Counted from the first letter of the stretch, positions 16,581-25,438 are shown. The stretch is 35,193 bases of DNA from CAZPMT01 sp964587655 (GCA_964587655.1 CAZPMT010000046.1:1-35193); one strand, 5' to 3'. Numbers and translations are program-made. The notes: a model not told the origin generated them from the letters alone.

Positions 16581-18120
16581 CGCGTCCGCAGCGGGACTGC
16601 GCACTTCAAAGAACATCCTGTCAAGCGGTATGACCCTTGTCTGCTTGCTGGCCTTGTTCAAGCTGCTGCTGCATTTCTGTCTGAACGGCCGCTACGGCTA
16701 TCACGGCGACGAGCTCTACTTCATCGCCTGCGGCGAACACCTCGACCTTGGCTACGTCGACATCGGTCCGCTGACGATTTGGCTTGGGCGTCTCTCGCGG
16801 CTGGCGCTCGGCGACTCGCTGTTCGGGCTGCGCTTCTTCTCCGCCGTGGCGGGCGCTGTCACGGTTATCGTGATGGGGCTGATTGCGCGGGCATTGGGCG
16901 GCGGGCGGTTCGCTCAGGGCCTCGCGGCGCTCACGTACATCATCGCTCCGGGCTGGTTGCTTCCCGGAAACATCCTGGCGCTTCCGTCGTTCGAGCCGCT
17001 CTACTGGGGATTGTGCGCGCTCATTCTGATTCAGATCATCAAGACGGGCAACACGCGGCTCTGGACGTGGTTCGGCGTCGTGGCCGGTTTGGGTCTCTTG
17101 AACAAGCCTTCGATGGTCTTCTTCGGCGTCGCCATGGTCATTGGGCTGCTGCTGACGCCGCAGCGAAGGCTCTTCCTCGATAGATGGATCTACATTGGCG
17201 GCCTCATCGCTTTCATTATCGTGCTACCGAATCTCTACTGGCAGTACACGCACGGCTGGGCCACGCTTCAGTTCGTCATGGGACTCAACGCGAAGATCAT
17301 GCAACGGATCTCTGTCGTCGAGTTCATCGCCGGACAAGTCTTCTACTATCACCCCTTCAACGTCGCGATATGGATCGCGGGACTGGCCTACTACTTCCTC
17401 GCAAAGGACGGGAAACCGTACCGCGTCCTCGGGTGGATCTATGTGTTCGTGTTTCTTTTCCTGACTATCGCCAAGAGCAAGATCTACTACCTCGGCCCGG
17501 CGTATCCGATGCTTCTCGCGGCGGGCGCGCTTGCCGTCGAGCGGTTCATCGAGAGACGCAATCTCTCGTGGATTAAGATCGCCGTGCCGGGCGCGCTGGC
17601 GGCTGGAGGATTGATCACCGCGCCGATCGGCCTGCCCTTGCTGCCTATCAGGGACCTCAACGGATACGTTCGGACCATGACCTTCGGGCTGCTGAAGAAC
17701 TCGTATGAGATCACGGGGACTTTCCGAGACATGTTCGGATGGAAGGAGCAGGTGGCTGCGGTGGCGAAGGTCTACTCGAGTCTGACGCCCGAAGAACGTG
17801 CCAACTGCATCCTCTTCGCAGGCAACTTCAGCCGCGCGGGCGCCATTGATTTCTTCGGGAAGGCGTACGGGCTGCCGCCCGCCGTTAGCATCCATCAGAA
17901 CTATTATTTCTGGGGGCCGCCTGCCAAGGACCCCGATGTGCTTGTCGCCATCGGCGTTGCCCCGAAGGATCTCGAGCGCCTCTATGCTGAGATTGAAGTA
18001 GCGGCAATGGCGGAATGCCCGGAGCGCGATAGGAAAGCGCCGGTATACGTATGCCGCAAGCCCACGGCATCGTTGAGAGAAGTTTGGCCCATGCTTCGGG
18101 CCCGCGCGTTCTTGAACTAG
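16570..18120 (+). CDS. GT39/ArnT-like membrane glycosyltransferase
   Basis: A 516-residue polytopic protein of the PMT/ArnT superfamily, which moves a sugar from a polyprenyl-phosphate carrier to a protein or lipid on the outer face of the membrane. The first extracytoplasmic loop carries the catalytic acidic pair in GYHGDELYF (Asp47, Glu48) and the family pattern ACGEHLDLGYVDIGPLT. About ten hydrophobic helices follow, then a soluble C-terminal domain from about residue 390. The ATG at 16570 is chosen because GGAG stands 6-9 bases upstream and an earlier in-frame ATG (16441) lies well inside the hydrolase gene. It is coupled to the nitrilase-type gene; acceptor and donor are unknown. Confidence 0.88.
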   Translation: MGTDASAAGLRTSKNILSSGMTLVCLLALFKLLLHFCLNGRYGYHGDELYFIACGEHLDLGYVDIGPLTIWLGRLSRLALGDSLFGLRFFSAVAGAVTVIVMGLIARALGGGRFAQGLAALTYIIAPGWLLPGNILALPSFEPLYWGLCALILIQIIKTGNTRLWTWFGVVAGLGLLNKPSMVFFGVAMVIGLLLTPQRRLFLDRWIYIGGLIAFIIVLPNLYWQYTHGWATLQFVMGLNAKIMQRISVVEFIAGQVFYYHPFNVAIWIAGLAYYFLAKDGKPYRVLGWIYVFVFLFLTIAKSKIYYLGPAYPMLLAAGALAVERFIERRNLSWIKIAVPGALAAGGLITAPIGLPLLPIRDLNGYVRTMTFGLLKNSYEITGTFRDMFGWKEQVAAVAKVYSSLTPEERANCILFAGNFSRAGAIDFFGKAYGLPPAVSIHQNYYFWGPPAKDPDVLVAIGVAPKDLERLYAEIEVAAMAECPERDRKAPVYVCRKPTASLREVWPMLRARAFLN

Positions 18121-18142
18121 CCCGTTTAACGTGCCATCGAAC

Positions 18143-18197
18143 GATGGACGAGGTGGACTTTATGGACGAGGTGGACTTCGTGGACGAAATGGACGGG
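18143..18197. repeat. TGGAC-periodic repeat, copy D
   Basis: Six TGGAC units at exact 9-base spacing lie between the glycosyltransferase stop and the DUF4091 gene. Only the periodic part is present, with no terminal repeat or duplication. Read in frame with the downstream gene it gives an acidic MDEVDF-like peptide, but that extension is not considered coding. Confidence 0.75.
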
Positions 18198-18284
18198 AAC
18201 GAGACTCACCAGGCGGGTGATGGGCAATCTCGACACGTGAGCCCCTTTTCTTGTGCGTCTACTGCCTTTCCCAGGGTTAGCCGT

Positions 18285-21041
18285 ATGCGTTCCTCGATCT
18301 TTACAAACGGTCGTTTGAGCGCTCGCAACGCGAGGAGGGACACACTGCTGATCCTCGCGGTATCTTTGATTGCGGCCTCCGTTGCGAGCGCGGGTGTCGT
18401 GACGGAAGACGTCAAGATCGATGGACAGTACCTTAGGCTTGTCATTTCGCCTCAGACGTGGGGCAGCGTAACGGAGTTTGCCATTCCGGCAGTCGGCGCG
18501 AACTATGCGGGAGAAGGCGGACTTGTCCAGGAGGGCTTCGGCGCGGGCAGCGCCTATATTCCCAGCCGCCGGTTGAACGATCAAATGGAGACCGTAGAAC
18601 CGGCCGGCGATCATCCGGTGGTCCGCTACTCGTACGATTGCGACGGACCAAACATCAAAGGATTGCATATTACGCGCGCTATGGAGGCGTTTCCCAATGA
18701 AGCGTCCCTTCTCGTGCGCTGGAAAGTAGAGAACAAGGGCGCGGAAAGCCAGTGGATCGCGCCTTGGGTGCGCAATCCCGTCTTGCCGGGCGGCGCGTTC
18801 GACGCCAACGACCGCGTCGACGTGCCGGCGTTCGTCGGCGTCCGGCACGTGAACACGACGTCATACTATCCCGCGTCGCGCAACTGGGCGGCCGTCACCG
18901 ATCCGATTGCCGCGGTGAGCGTGTGCGGCGTCTTCAATGCGGACCAAACGCACTCTTTCCTTACGGTGTGGGACGCCGAGACGAAACGGTGCGGGTTTCA
19001 GACTGCGTTTTTGCCTCGGCTGCTGAATCCGGGCGACGCCTGGGAAACGGTGTATCGCGTGAACGTCGTCCGCGGGTTGAAACACGTGGATTTCGCCACG
19101 GATGAACTGGCGGCGCAGATCGATTACCAGCCTGGAAAGCTCGTGTTGCTTCTCTCGGCGGTCAAGTCTCTCCAGAACCTACAGATCCACGCGAGCGTGG
19201 TTGCGGAAAACGGACGCGTGTGGAAGCTGCCGCGAAAAGCCTTCAACATCGATCCGAACATCGTCGTCCGGAGCACCTACGAGTGGACGGCTCCCGGCGA
19301 TGGCGCTTACGAGTTCATGGCGGAACTGACGCTCGGCGAGAATGACCGCCTTTCGCTCGGCAAGAACACCGCGCCGCCGCACGGAGGCATCGACACGCAG
19401 TTCATCATAGGCGCACGCAAGGCCAACTGGATGGAGCCGTGGACGGACGCGCCGCTTGCACTGAATCGTGGCCCGCGCACGCTCAAGCGGTCGCTGGCCA
19501 CGTCGGGCGAAACGGCCGTCTGGATTGAAAGCCCTCTCGAAAAGATCTTTCGTGAAGACGTAGTGGAATCCGACGGACGCATCGAATCAACGGCCCGCAT
19601 CCGCATGGCGCGTAACGAGCGCGAATCGTTCCAGGTGATCATCCAACCGCCGAAGGGAAGGGACCTGAGCAAGATCTCCTGCCAGATCGGCAACCTTGTC
19701 AACGACGAGACCGGCGCCCTCATCAAGTCCGCGAACATCCGCGCGTACAACATCGGCTACTGCCCCGTCCGCATTCCATCGTACTTTGAAGGGCCGACCG
19801 GCGATTGGCCGGACCCCTTGCAGCCGCTCAAACCTTTCACGGCGGCGGGCGGACGCTGCACGTGTCTGTGGTTCACGGTCTACGCCCCGCTCGACGTTCC
19901 TCCGGGGAAATATGCCGGTGACCTGGTACTGACCTATCCCGAGAGCGATCCCATCAACCTCACGATTGAAGCCACGGTGTATGGTTTCGATCTGCCCGTG
20001 ACGCCGTCGCTGAAGACCGACTTCGGTTTCCGCCAGGATATGGCCGTCGACGCCGCGAAAGCGAAAGGGTGCAACCTCTCTCCGCAGGATCTGACTGCGC
20101 GATACGTCTCGAACGCCCTGGACCATCGCGTCTCTCTCCGCGAACCTTTCCAGTTCCCGGCGCCGGCCGCGGACTACGCCGGGGAACTCGGCAAGTACGC
20201 GTCGCGCGTGAAAGACGCCCTCGCGCGAGGCGCCACTACGTTTGCCGTGCCCGCGGGCCTGCTCGATACGCCGGACGCGCTCGAAAAGGCTGACGCATTC
20301 GTCGTGGGACGCAAGATCGACAAGCGCGTTTTCTGTCCCATCGCGTCGAATCCCGATCCGTCGCAGTTCGCGACCCTCGGCGAAAGGCTCAAGTCCTGGC
20401 ACGCGATTGCGCCCGACATCCCCGCGATGATCGCCTCATTCGGGATACAGCCTTTTCTGCCGGAAGGGCCGAGCATCTGGTCGGTGCACACGCAGATGCT
20501 CGATACGCCGAACAACAAACCCATTCTCGAGCGGATTCAGAAAGGCAGCGAGGTGTGGTGGTACGTCAACCGATATCCGCCGCGCCCGTACGGCAACTTT
20601 CTCCTGGACTTCGCCGGCGTGGAACACCGCATCCTCTTCTGGCAGACGTGGACCCTCGGTATGCGCGGGTTCCAGTATTGGTGCATCGACTATTGCGAGA
20701 AGGGCCACGATCCCTACGCCGGCCTGACGGACGTCACGCCAGTGAACGGCGACGGATTCCTCGTGTATCCCGGACCCGACGGACCCGTCGATTCAATTCG
20801 CTGGGAGATCATCCGCGACGGCATTGAGGACTACGACTATCTACGGATGTTCTCGGATCGGATCAAGAAGCTCGAGGCGGCGGGCGGAAACCCGGCCCTG
20901 CTAGATCGGGCCAGACAGGCGCTGAACCTCAAGGCCCTTGTGCCCGACCTCGTCTCGTTTCCAAGAGACCCAAAGCTCCTGCTGGACAAGCGCGATGAAA
21001 TTGCACGGATGATCCTTGAATTGGGCAAGGCGGCGCAGTAG
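18285..21041 (+). CDS. Secreted DUF4091 (GH123-like) protein
   Basis: A 918-residue exported protein. The leader reads RDTLLILAVSLIAASVASAG. The N-terminal 350 residues form beta-rich domains, one probably a carbohydrate-binding or lectin-like sandwich. A middle beta domain (about 400-560: RMARNERESFQVIIQPP, CTCLWFTVYAPLDVPPGKYAG) is the usual partner that precedes the DUF4091 barrel. The C-terminus has the DUF4091 pattern SEVWWYVNRYPPRPYGNF, HRILFWQTWTLGMRGFQYW and RWEIIRDGIEDYDYLRMF. Related GH123 enzymes act on N-acetylgalactosamine through an Asp-Glu pair. At the matching place this protein reads CPIASNPDPSQF, so that pair seems to be absent. The ATG at 18285 gives the leader at the right distance; earlier in-frame ATGs fall in the repeat or the preceding gene. 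Activity is uncertain. Confidence 0.82.
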   Translation: MRSSIFTNGRLSARNARRDTLLILAVSLIAASVASAGVVTEDVKIDGQYLRLVISPQTWGSVTEFAIPAVGANYAGEGGLVQEGFGAGSAYIPSRRLNDQMETVEPAGDHPVVRYSYDCDGPNIKGLHITRAMEAFPNEASLLVRWKVENKGAESQWIAPWVRNPVLPGGAFDANDRVDVPAFVGVRHVNTTSYYPASRNWAAVTDPIAAVSVCGVFNADQTHSFLTVWDAETKRCGFQTAFLPRLLNPGDAWETVYRVNVVRGLKHVDFATDELAAQIDYQPGKLVLLLSAVKSLQNLQIHASVVAENGRVWKLPRKAFNIDPNIVVRSTYEWTAPGDGAYEFMAELTLGENDRLSLGKNTAPPHGGIDTQFIIGARKANWMEPWTDAPLALNRGPRTLKRSLATSGETAVWIESPLEKIFREDVVESDGRIESTARIRMARNERESFQVIIQPPKGRDLSKISCQIGNLVNDETGALIKSANIRAYNIGYCPVRIPSYFEGPTGDWPDPLQPLKPFTAAGGRCTCLWFTVYAPLDVPPGKYAGDLVLTYPESDPINLTIEATVYGFDLPVTPSLKTDFGFRQDMAVDAAKAKGCNLSPQDLTARYVSNALDHRVSLREPFQFPAPAADYAGELGKYASRVKDALARGATTFAVPAGLLDTPDALEKADAFVVGRKIDKRVFCPIASNPDPSQFATLGERLKSWHAIAPDIPAMIASFGIQPFLPEGPSIWSVHTQMLDTPNNKPILERIQKGSEVWWYVNRYPPRPYGNFLLDFAGVEHRILFWQTWTLGMRGFQYWCIDYCEKGHDPYAGLTDVTPVNGDGFLVYPGPDGPVDSIRWEIIRDGIEDYDYLRMFSDRIKKLEAAGGNPALLDRARQALNLKALVPDLVSFPRDPKLLLDKRDEIARMILELGKAAQ

Positions 21042-21066
21042 AGCCGATTTTCTCAGTGGTCGCGGC

Positions 21067-21138
21067 GTTACGAAAGCGCGGCGAGGACGCCGCGCCCACG
21101 GGGTTACGAAAGCGCGGCGAGGACGCCGCGCCCACGGG
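21067..21138. repeat. Two tandem copies of a 36-bp GC-rich palindromic unit
   Basis: Positions 21067-21102 and 21103-21138 are identical. Each unit contains the perfect hairpin GCGCGGCG-AGGA-CGCCGCGC. A fragment resembling the start of a third unit follows. It lies between the DUF4091 stop and the radical SAM start. Confidence 0.85.
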
Positions 21139-21214
21139 AGTTGCGGAAATCGAACTAATCCCCGCTTTGTGGTACACTGGCGATGAGCTTCTTCACAACA
21201 AGATTGGGCCTGAC

Positions 21215-23314
21215 TTGAACAAGAGACGCTTGCACGTTGTTTATATCCGCCCGTCGCGATACGACGACGATGGGTATGTTGTGCGTTTTTGGCGGGGCGT
21301 CTTGCCCTCTAACACACTTTGCTGTCTGGAGAGCCTCACGCGCTCCATCGCGGCCTCCGGCGAGTTGGGGCCGGATATCGAAGTCACCGTGGACACGTTC
21401 GACGACACAGTGCAACGAATTCCCATCAAGCGCATCGCCGGAATGAACCGCGAGCCCGGCACGCGGATCGTCGTGGGTTTCGTGGGGGTGCAGAGCAACC
21501 AGATCGCGCGCGCTTCGGACCTGGCGATCGAGTTGCGCGCCGCCGGCGTGCAAGTGATGATCGGCGGCTTCCACGTCAGCGGAATGCTGGCGCTGTTCGA
21601 CAAGCCTTCCCATGAATTGCAGCATCTCGTGGACCACGGCGTTGCGCTGGTCAAGGGTGAAGCGGAAGCGCCCGGGGCGCTGGTCAAGATCCTTCGCGAC
21701 GCGGCCTATGGCGAGATGCAGCCCGTCTACGACATCCGCGAGTTGCCGGACCTCGCGAACGCGCCCGTCCCGAGGGCCAGCGAGAAATTGCAGAACAAGT
21801 TTTTCGCCAAATCGATGGCCACGATCGACACGAGCCGCGGCTGCCCGTTCAACTGCTCGTTTTGCACGATCATCAACGTGCAGGGGCGCAAGATGCGATA
21901 CCGTTCGGCTGCGTGCGTCCTCAAAGCCATCGAGGAGAACTACGAGCGGGGCATCTCCGAGTATTTCTTCACCGATGACAACTTCTCGCGCAATCCCGTG
22001 TGGGAAGAGATCCTCGATGGACTGATCCGATTGCGCGAACGCGGGATGCCGATCATTTTCATGATGCAAGTGGACACGCTGGCGCACAAGATCCCGAATT
22101 TTGTGGAGAAGGCCGCGCGCGCCGGATGTTACATGACCTTCATCGGCATGGAAAGCGTGAACCCGCGGAACCTCGAAGCGGTCGGCAAGCGGCAGAACCG
22201 CACCGACGAGTACGGCGCGATGGTCGAGTTGTGGCATCGGTACAACGTCGAGGTTCACGTCGGGTACATCGTCGGCCTTCCTTACGACACGCGGGACTCG
22301 GTGCATCTCGATATGGAAACGCTATGCAACGAGGTAAAGGTGGACGTCGCGTCGCTGTTCATGCTGACGCCCCTGCCCGGATCAAAGGACCACCTGAAGA
22401 TGGTCGAGGACTGCGCCGGCCTCGACGCGGACTACAATAATTACGACGGGCTGCACGAGACGTTCAAACATCCGCGCATGGCGGCGGGCGAGTGGCGCGC
22501 CTCGTACGACGATGCGATGCGGTTCATCTACAGCAAGGAGAACATCGTTACCCGGCTGCTGCACAGCACCCGCGCGCGCGCGCGGCATCTATTCTGGGAG
22601 TATGCCTGGTATCGTTACTCGGCTCTCGAGGGATGCCATCCCATGGCGACGGGGCTGTTCCGGCTGAAGGAGCGGAAGTCGCGCAGGCCGATCTTCGCGC
22701 GTGAGAACGTCCTGCAATATGCCTGGCGGCGCGGGAAAGACGCGGTGCACGGGTTCAAGCGATACGCGGGTCTCTTCTTCGATTTCCAGGAGATCTGGAT
22801 GCTCACGCGTAAACCTGAGGACCCGCGCTGGAAGACCCTTGCCGATCTCCGCGAACGCTGGGCCGTCGTGCAGCAGCGAATCGAGGAATGCGACGTCCGC
22901 GGCCGCTACGACGAGGCCGCACAGGAAATCCGCGGCATGCTTGCGGCAACCACGGAACGCATGAGCCACCTCAGCCGGACCGGGGTTCGCCTGAGCCGCC
23001 GCGCGCGGCGCAAGCTTGCGAACAAGACGAGAGAGGTGGAAGCCTACCTGCGGGCGTTCGATCTGCGTCCGGGGTGGCGCCGGATCGCAGACGCCGAGCG
23101 CTTCGTCAGCGAAAGCATCCTGGCCGGCTACGAAGAGGCGGCCATCAGCTACGTGGCGCAACGGCGCCGGTTCAACGCGTACCGCCGCGAACTCGTCGAG
23201 CGAATCAAGACCGGCCGAATACTCACTATCAACGTGAGCCGGATTCCCTATGCGGTTCTATTCGAACTGACGATCGCGTGCCGGTTCGGTTTCCAGATGC
23301 TCGTGCAGAAATAG
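21215..23314 (+). CDS. B12-binding-type radical SAM protein
   Basis: A 699-residue protein with an N-terminal Rossmann-like domain of the cobalamin-binding type (VVGFVGVQSNQIARASDLAI, VMIGGFHVSG), lacking the classical DxHxxG, followed by a radical SAM barrel. The iron-sulfur motif is Cys210-x3-Cys214-x2-Cys217 (GCPFNCSFCT), with later strands YFFTDDNFSRNP and TFIGMESVNPRNL. The last 250 or so residues are an Arg/Glu-rich, mainly helical extension of unknown role. The reaction is unknown; relatives perform methylations, rearrangements or cyclisations. The start is uncertain. Similarity to related proteins should begin at NKRRLHVVYIRPSRYDDDGY, which fits a TTG at 21215, while upstream frame to 21056 only translates the 36-bp repeat. 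No strong ribosome site was found. Confidence 0.82.
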   Translation: MNKRRLHVVYIRPSRYDDDGYVVRFWRGVLPSNTLCCLESLTRSIAASGELGPDIEVTVDTFDDTVQRIPIKRIAGMNREPGTRIVVGFVGVQSNQIARASDLAIELRAAGVQVMIGGFHVSGMLALFDKPSHELQHLVDHGVALVKGEAEAPGALVKILRDAAYGEMQPVYDIRELPDLANAPVPRASEKLQNKFFAKSMATIDTSRGCPFNCSFCTIINVQGRKMRYRSAACVLKAIEENYERGISEYFFTDDNFSRNPVWEEILDGLIRLRERGMPIIFMMQVDTLAHKIPNFVEKAARAGCYMTFIGMESVNPRNLEAVGKRQNRTDEYGAMVELWHRYNVEVHVGYIVGLPYDTRDSVHLDMETLCNEVKVDVASLFMLTPLPGSKDHLKMVEDCAGLDADYNNYDGLHETFKHPRMAAGEWRASYDDAMRFIYSKENIVTRLLHSTRARARHLFWEYAWYRYSALEGCHPMATGLFRLKERKSRRPIFARENVLQYAWRRGKDAVHGFKRYAGLFFDFQEIWMLTRKPEDPRWKTLADLRERWAVVQQRIEECDVRGRYDEAAQEIRGMLAATTERMSHLSRTGVRLSRRARRKLANKTREVEAYLRAFDLRPGWRRIADAERFVSESILAGYEEAAISYVAQRRRFNAYRRELVERIKTGRILTINVSRIPYAVLFELTIACRFGFQMLVQK

Positions 23315-23362
23315 CTCGCCGGACCGCCATTCGCCATTCCGATCGCGACAAGGTCTTTGGGC

Positions 23363-23770
23363 ATGCCGTTTCGTTTCCTTGAACATACCGCCGACGCGCG
23401 CATCGAGTGCACGGGACGGGATTTTGCGGAACTGCTCGAAAGCGCGGCGGCAGGGCTCTACGAGATCGCGGTCCGAGAGCGGCTAAGCGACACGTCAATC
23501 GAACGGCGCATCCGCGTCGTCGGCTGGAATCGGGAAGACACGCTGATACGTTGGTTGCAGGAACTCATTTTCCTGCTCGATACGGAACAATTCGTTGCCG
23601 CGAAGTTCCATTTCGAGGCCGTGTCAGAGCAGGAAGTCGATGTTCTCGCGGACGGGTACAAGTGTGCACCGGAGGAACGCGCCGAGGAGGTCAAGAGCGC
23701 CACGTACCAGCAGTTGTCCGTGCGCGAGACGGAGCAAGGCCTCTTGGCGCAAGTGACTCTTGATCTCTGA
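23363..23770 (+). CDS. Archease, activator of the RNA ligase RtcB
   Basis: A 135-residue archease. In known systems this small metal-binding protein speeds guanylylation of RtcB and allows multiple turnover. FRFLEHTADARIECTG at the start carries the conserved HTAD, with metal-binding Asp11. The family pattern FAELLESAAAGLYEIA, the WLQELIFLLDTEQFV block and the closing VTLDL are present. The ATG at 23363 is the first in frame after AAGG; a TTG two codons earlier is not preferred. Its partner rtcB starts 193 bases downstream on the same strand, so the pair forms a bacterial RNA-repair module. A large inverted repeat separates them. Confidence 0.92.
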   Translation: MPFRFLEHTADARIECTGRDFAELLESAAAGLYEIAVRERLSDTSIERRIRVVGWNREDTLIRWLQELIFLLDTEQFVAAKFHFEAVSEQEVDVLADGYKCAPEERAEEVKSATYQQLSVRETEQGLLAQVTLDL

Positions 23771-23789
23771 GAGCGCGTACGGAAAGCCC

Positions 23790-23874
23790 ATGTAGGTCCG
23801 GTTTGTAACCGGACCAAGTCATGCGCAATATATTGGGGACGCCGAGGTGGTCCGGTTACAAACCGGACCTACAT
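23790..23874. repeat. Perfect 27-bp inverted repeat, nested hairpins
   Basis: The arms 23790-23816 and 23848-23874 are perfect reverse complements, separated by 31 bases. Each arm also folds on itself: GGTCCGGTT and AACCGGACC surround TGT or ACA. The structure can thus form one long hairpin or two short ones. No T-run follows, and it lies inside the archease-rtcB gap. Confidence 0.9.
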
Positions 23875-23963
23875 AGCCAGCCCTTCCAGATGGGTTGCGA
23901 TTCCCCATGTGAACGGCGCGGACACTTTCCGTCCATGCTTTGAGAGCTTGCGGAGAATTCGCG

Positions 23964-25412
23964 ATGAGCGAAACAGCCCTTAAGCGAATTGACGAAACCA
24001 CGTGGGAGATCCCGCGGAGCGGGGCGATGCGCATCGCGGGACGGATCATCGCGAGCGAGAAGCTTCTCGAACCGATCCTGCGCGACAAGGCCGCGGAGCA
24101 AGTGGCGAACGTCGCCTGTTTGCCGGGCATCGTCGGCTATTCGATGGCGATGCCCGACGCGCACTGGGGCTACGGCTTTCCGATCGGCGGCGTCGCGGCC
24201 ACGGATCCGGAGGCGGGAGGCGTTGTTTCTCCCGGTGGCGTCGGCTACGACATCAACTGCGGCTGCCGGCTCATGACGACGAATCTTGAATACGAGGCCG
24301 TCAAGTCGAGGCTGCGCGACATGGTGAACGGCCTCTACCGCGACGTCCCTTGCGGCGTTGGTTCCGAGGGCGCGATCGCCAGGCTCGGCGCGAAAGATCT
24401 GAAGCGCGTGCTCGAGACGGGCGCGCGCTGGGCCGTGCAGCAGGGTTACGGAACGGAAGCGGATCTCGACACGACGGAGGATCGGGGCTGCATAGCGGGC
24501 GCGGATGCCGGCGCGGTATCCGAGCGGGCGATCTCGCGCGGCGAGAATCAGCTAGGGACGTTGGGCAGCGGAAATCACTTTGTGGAACTTGGTGTTGTCG
24601 AACGCGTCCTCGATCCGGATATCGCCGAGGTCTACGGCCTCGTCGAAGGAAACGTCACGCTGATGATCCACAGCGGAAGCCGCGGGCTCGGTTACCAGAT
24701 CTGCGACGACTCCCTGCAAGCGATGCTCCGCGCCTCGTCGAAGTACCACATAGAGCTTCCGGATCGGCAGCTCTGTTGCGCGCCGGTGGGGTCGCCGGAG
24801 GGGCAACGGTATCTTGCGGCGATGGCGGCGGCGGCGAACTACGCGTGGGCCAACCGGCAGATCATCATGGAACTCGCGCGGCGTTCCTTGCAGCACGCGC
24901 TCGGGATCTCGCCGCGCGATCTCGGCGGACGCCTGCTGTACGACGTTTGCCACAACATAGCGAAATTCGAGATGCACGAGATCGACGGCGTGAAGAAGCG
25001 CTTGTGCGTGCACCGCAAAGGCGCGACGCGGGCGTTTCCCGGGAGCCGCGACGAGGTGCCCGCGGCGTACCGTTCCGTGGGACAGCCGGTCTTGATCCCC
25101 GGCGACATGGGCACGGGATCATACGTCTGCGCGGGCACTCAGGCCGCACTCGACAAGACGTTCGGCAGTTGCTGTCACGGCGCGGGCCGCATGATGAGCC
25201 GGACGGCCGCAAGCAAGGGACGCAATGCAAGCGATCTGATCCGCGATCTCGAAGAACGCGGAATCGTCGTCATGGCCCGCAGCAGGAAGACGCTCGTCGA
25301 GGAATCGCCCGAGGCCTACAAAGACATTGATGCCGTGGCCGAAGTGGTCGCCAAGTCGGGCATCGGACGTCTCGTTGCGCGGGTCCGCCCGGCGGGCGTG
25401 ATCAAGGGGTAA
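23964..25412 (+). CDS. rtcB: RtcB RNA ligase (3'-phosphate / 5'-hydroxyl)
   Basis: A 482-residue enzyme that joins RNA ends bearing 2',3'-cyclic phosphate or 3'-phosphate to 5'-hydroxyl ends, using GTP and Mn2+. All key residues are visible: Asp96 and Cys99 in GGVGYDINCGCR, His205 in LGSGNHFVE, His236 in MIHSGSRGLG, His330 in YDVCHNIA, and the guanylylated His405 in GSCCHGAGRMMSR. The length equals that of characterised archaeal and bacterial members. The ATG at 23964 was chosen over a TTG at 23940. It works with the archease encoded just upstream; together they suggest repair of RNA cut by stress or toxin nucleases rather than tRNA intron splicing. The toxin pair at 1.6-2.1 kb is not obviously linked. 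Confidence 0.97.
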   Translation: MSETALKRIDETTWEIPRSGAMRIAGRIIASEKLLEPILRDKAAEQVANVACLPGIVGYSMAMPDAHWGYGFPIGGVAATDPEAGGVVSPGGVGYDINCGCRLMTTNLEYEAVKSRLRDMVNGLYRDVPCGVGSEGAIARLGAKDLKRVLETGARWAVQQGYGTEADLDTTEDRGCIAGADAGAVSERAISRGENQLGTLGSGNHFVELGVVERVLDPDIAEVYGLVEGNVTLMIHSGSRGLGYQICDDSLQAMLRASSKYHIELPDRQLCCAPVGSPEGQRYLAAMAAAANYAWANRQIIMELARRSLQHALGISPRDLGGRLLYDVCHNIAKFEMHEIDGVKKRLCVHRKGATRAFPGSRDEVPAAYRSVGQPVLIPGDMGTGSYVCAGTQAALDKTFGSCCHGAGRMMSRTAASKGRNASDLIRDLEERGIVVMARSRKTLVEESPEAYKDIDAVAEVVAKSGIGRLVARVRPAGVIKG

Positions 25413-25438
25413 GCGATCCAGGTTCTCCGCCGTGCCGT

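Noticed and set aside
18051..18284. Longer N-terminus for the DUF4091 protein
   Set aside because: The extension would translate the end of the glycosyltransferase gene and the TGGAC repeat, and would bury the signal peptide.
23940..23963. TTG start for RtcB eight codons upstream
   Set aside because: The ATG at 23964 gives the family-typical N-terminus; the TTG extension adds only unrelated residues.
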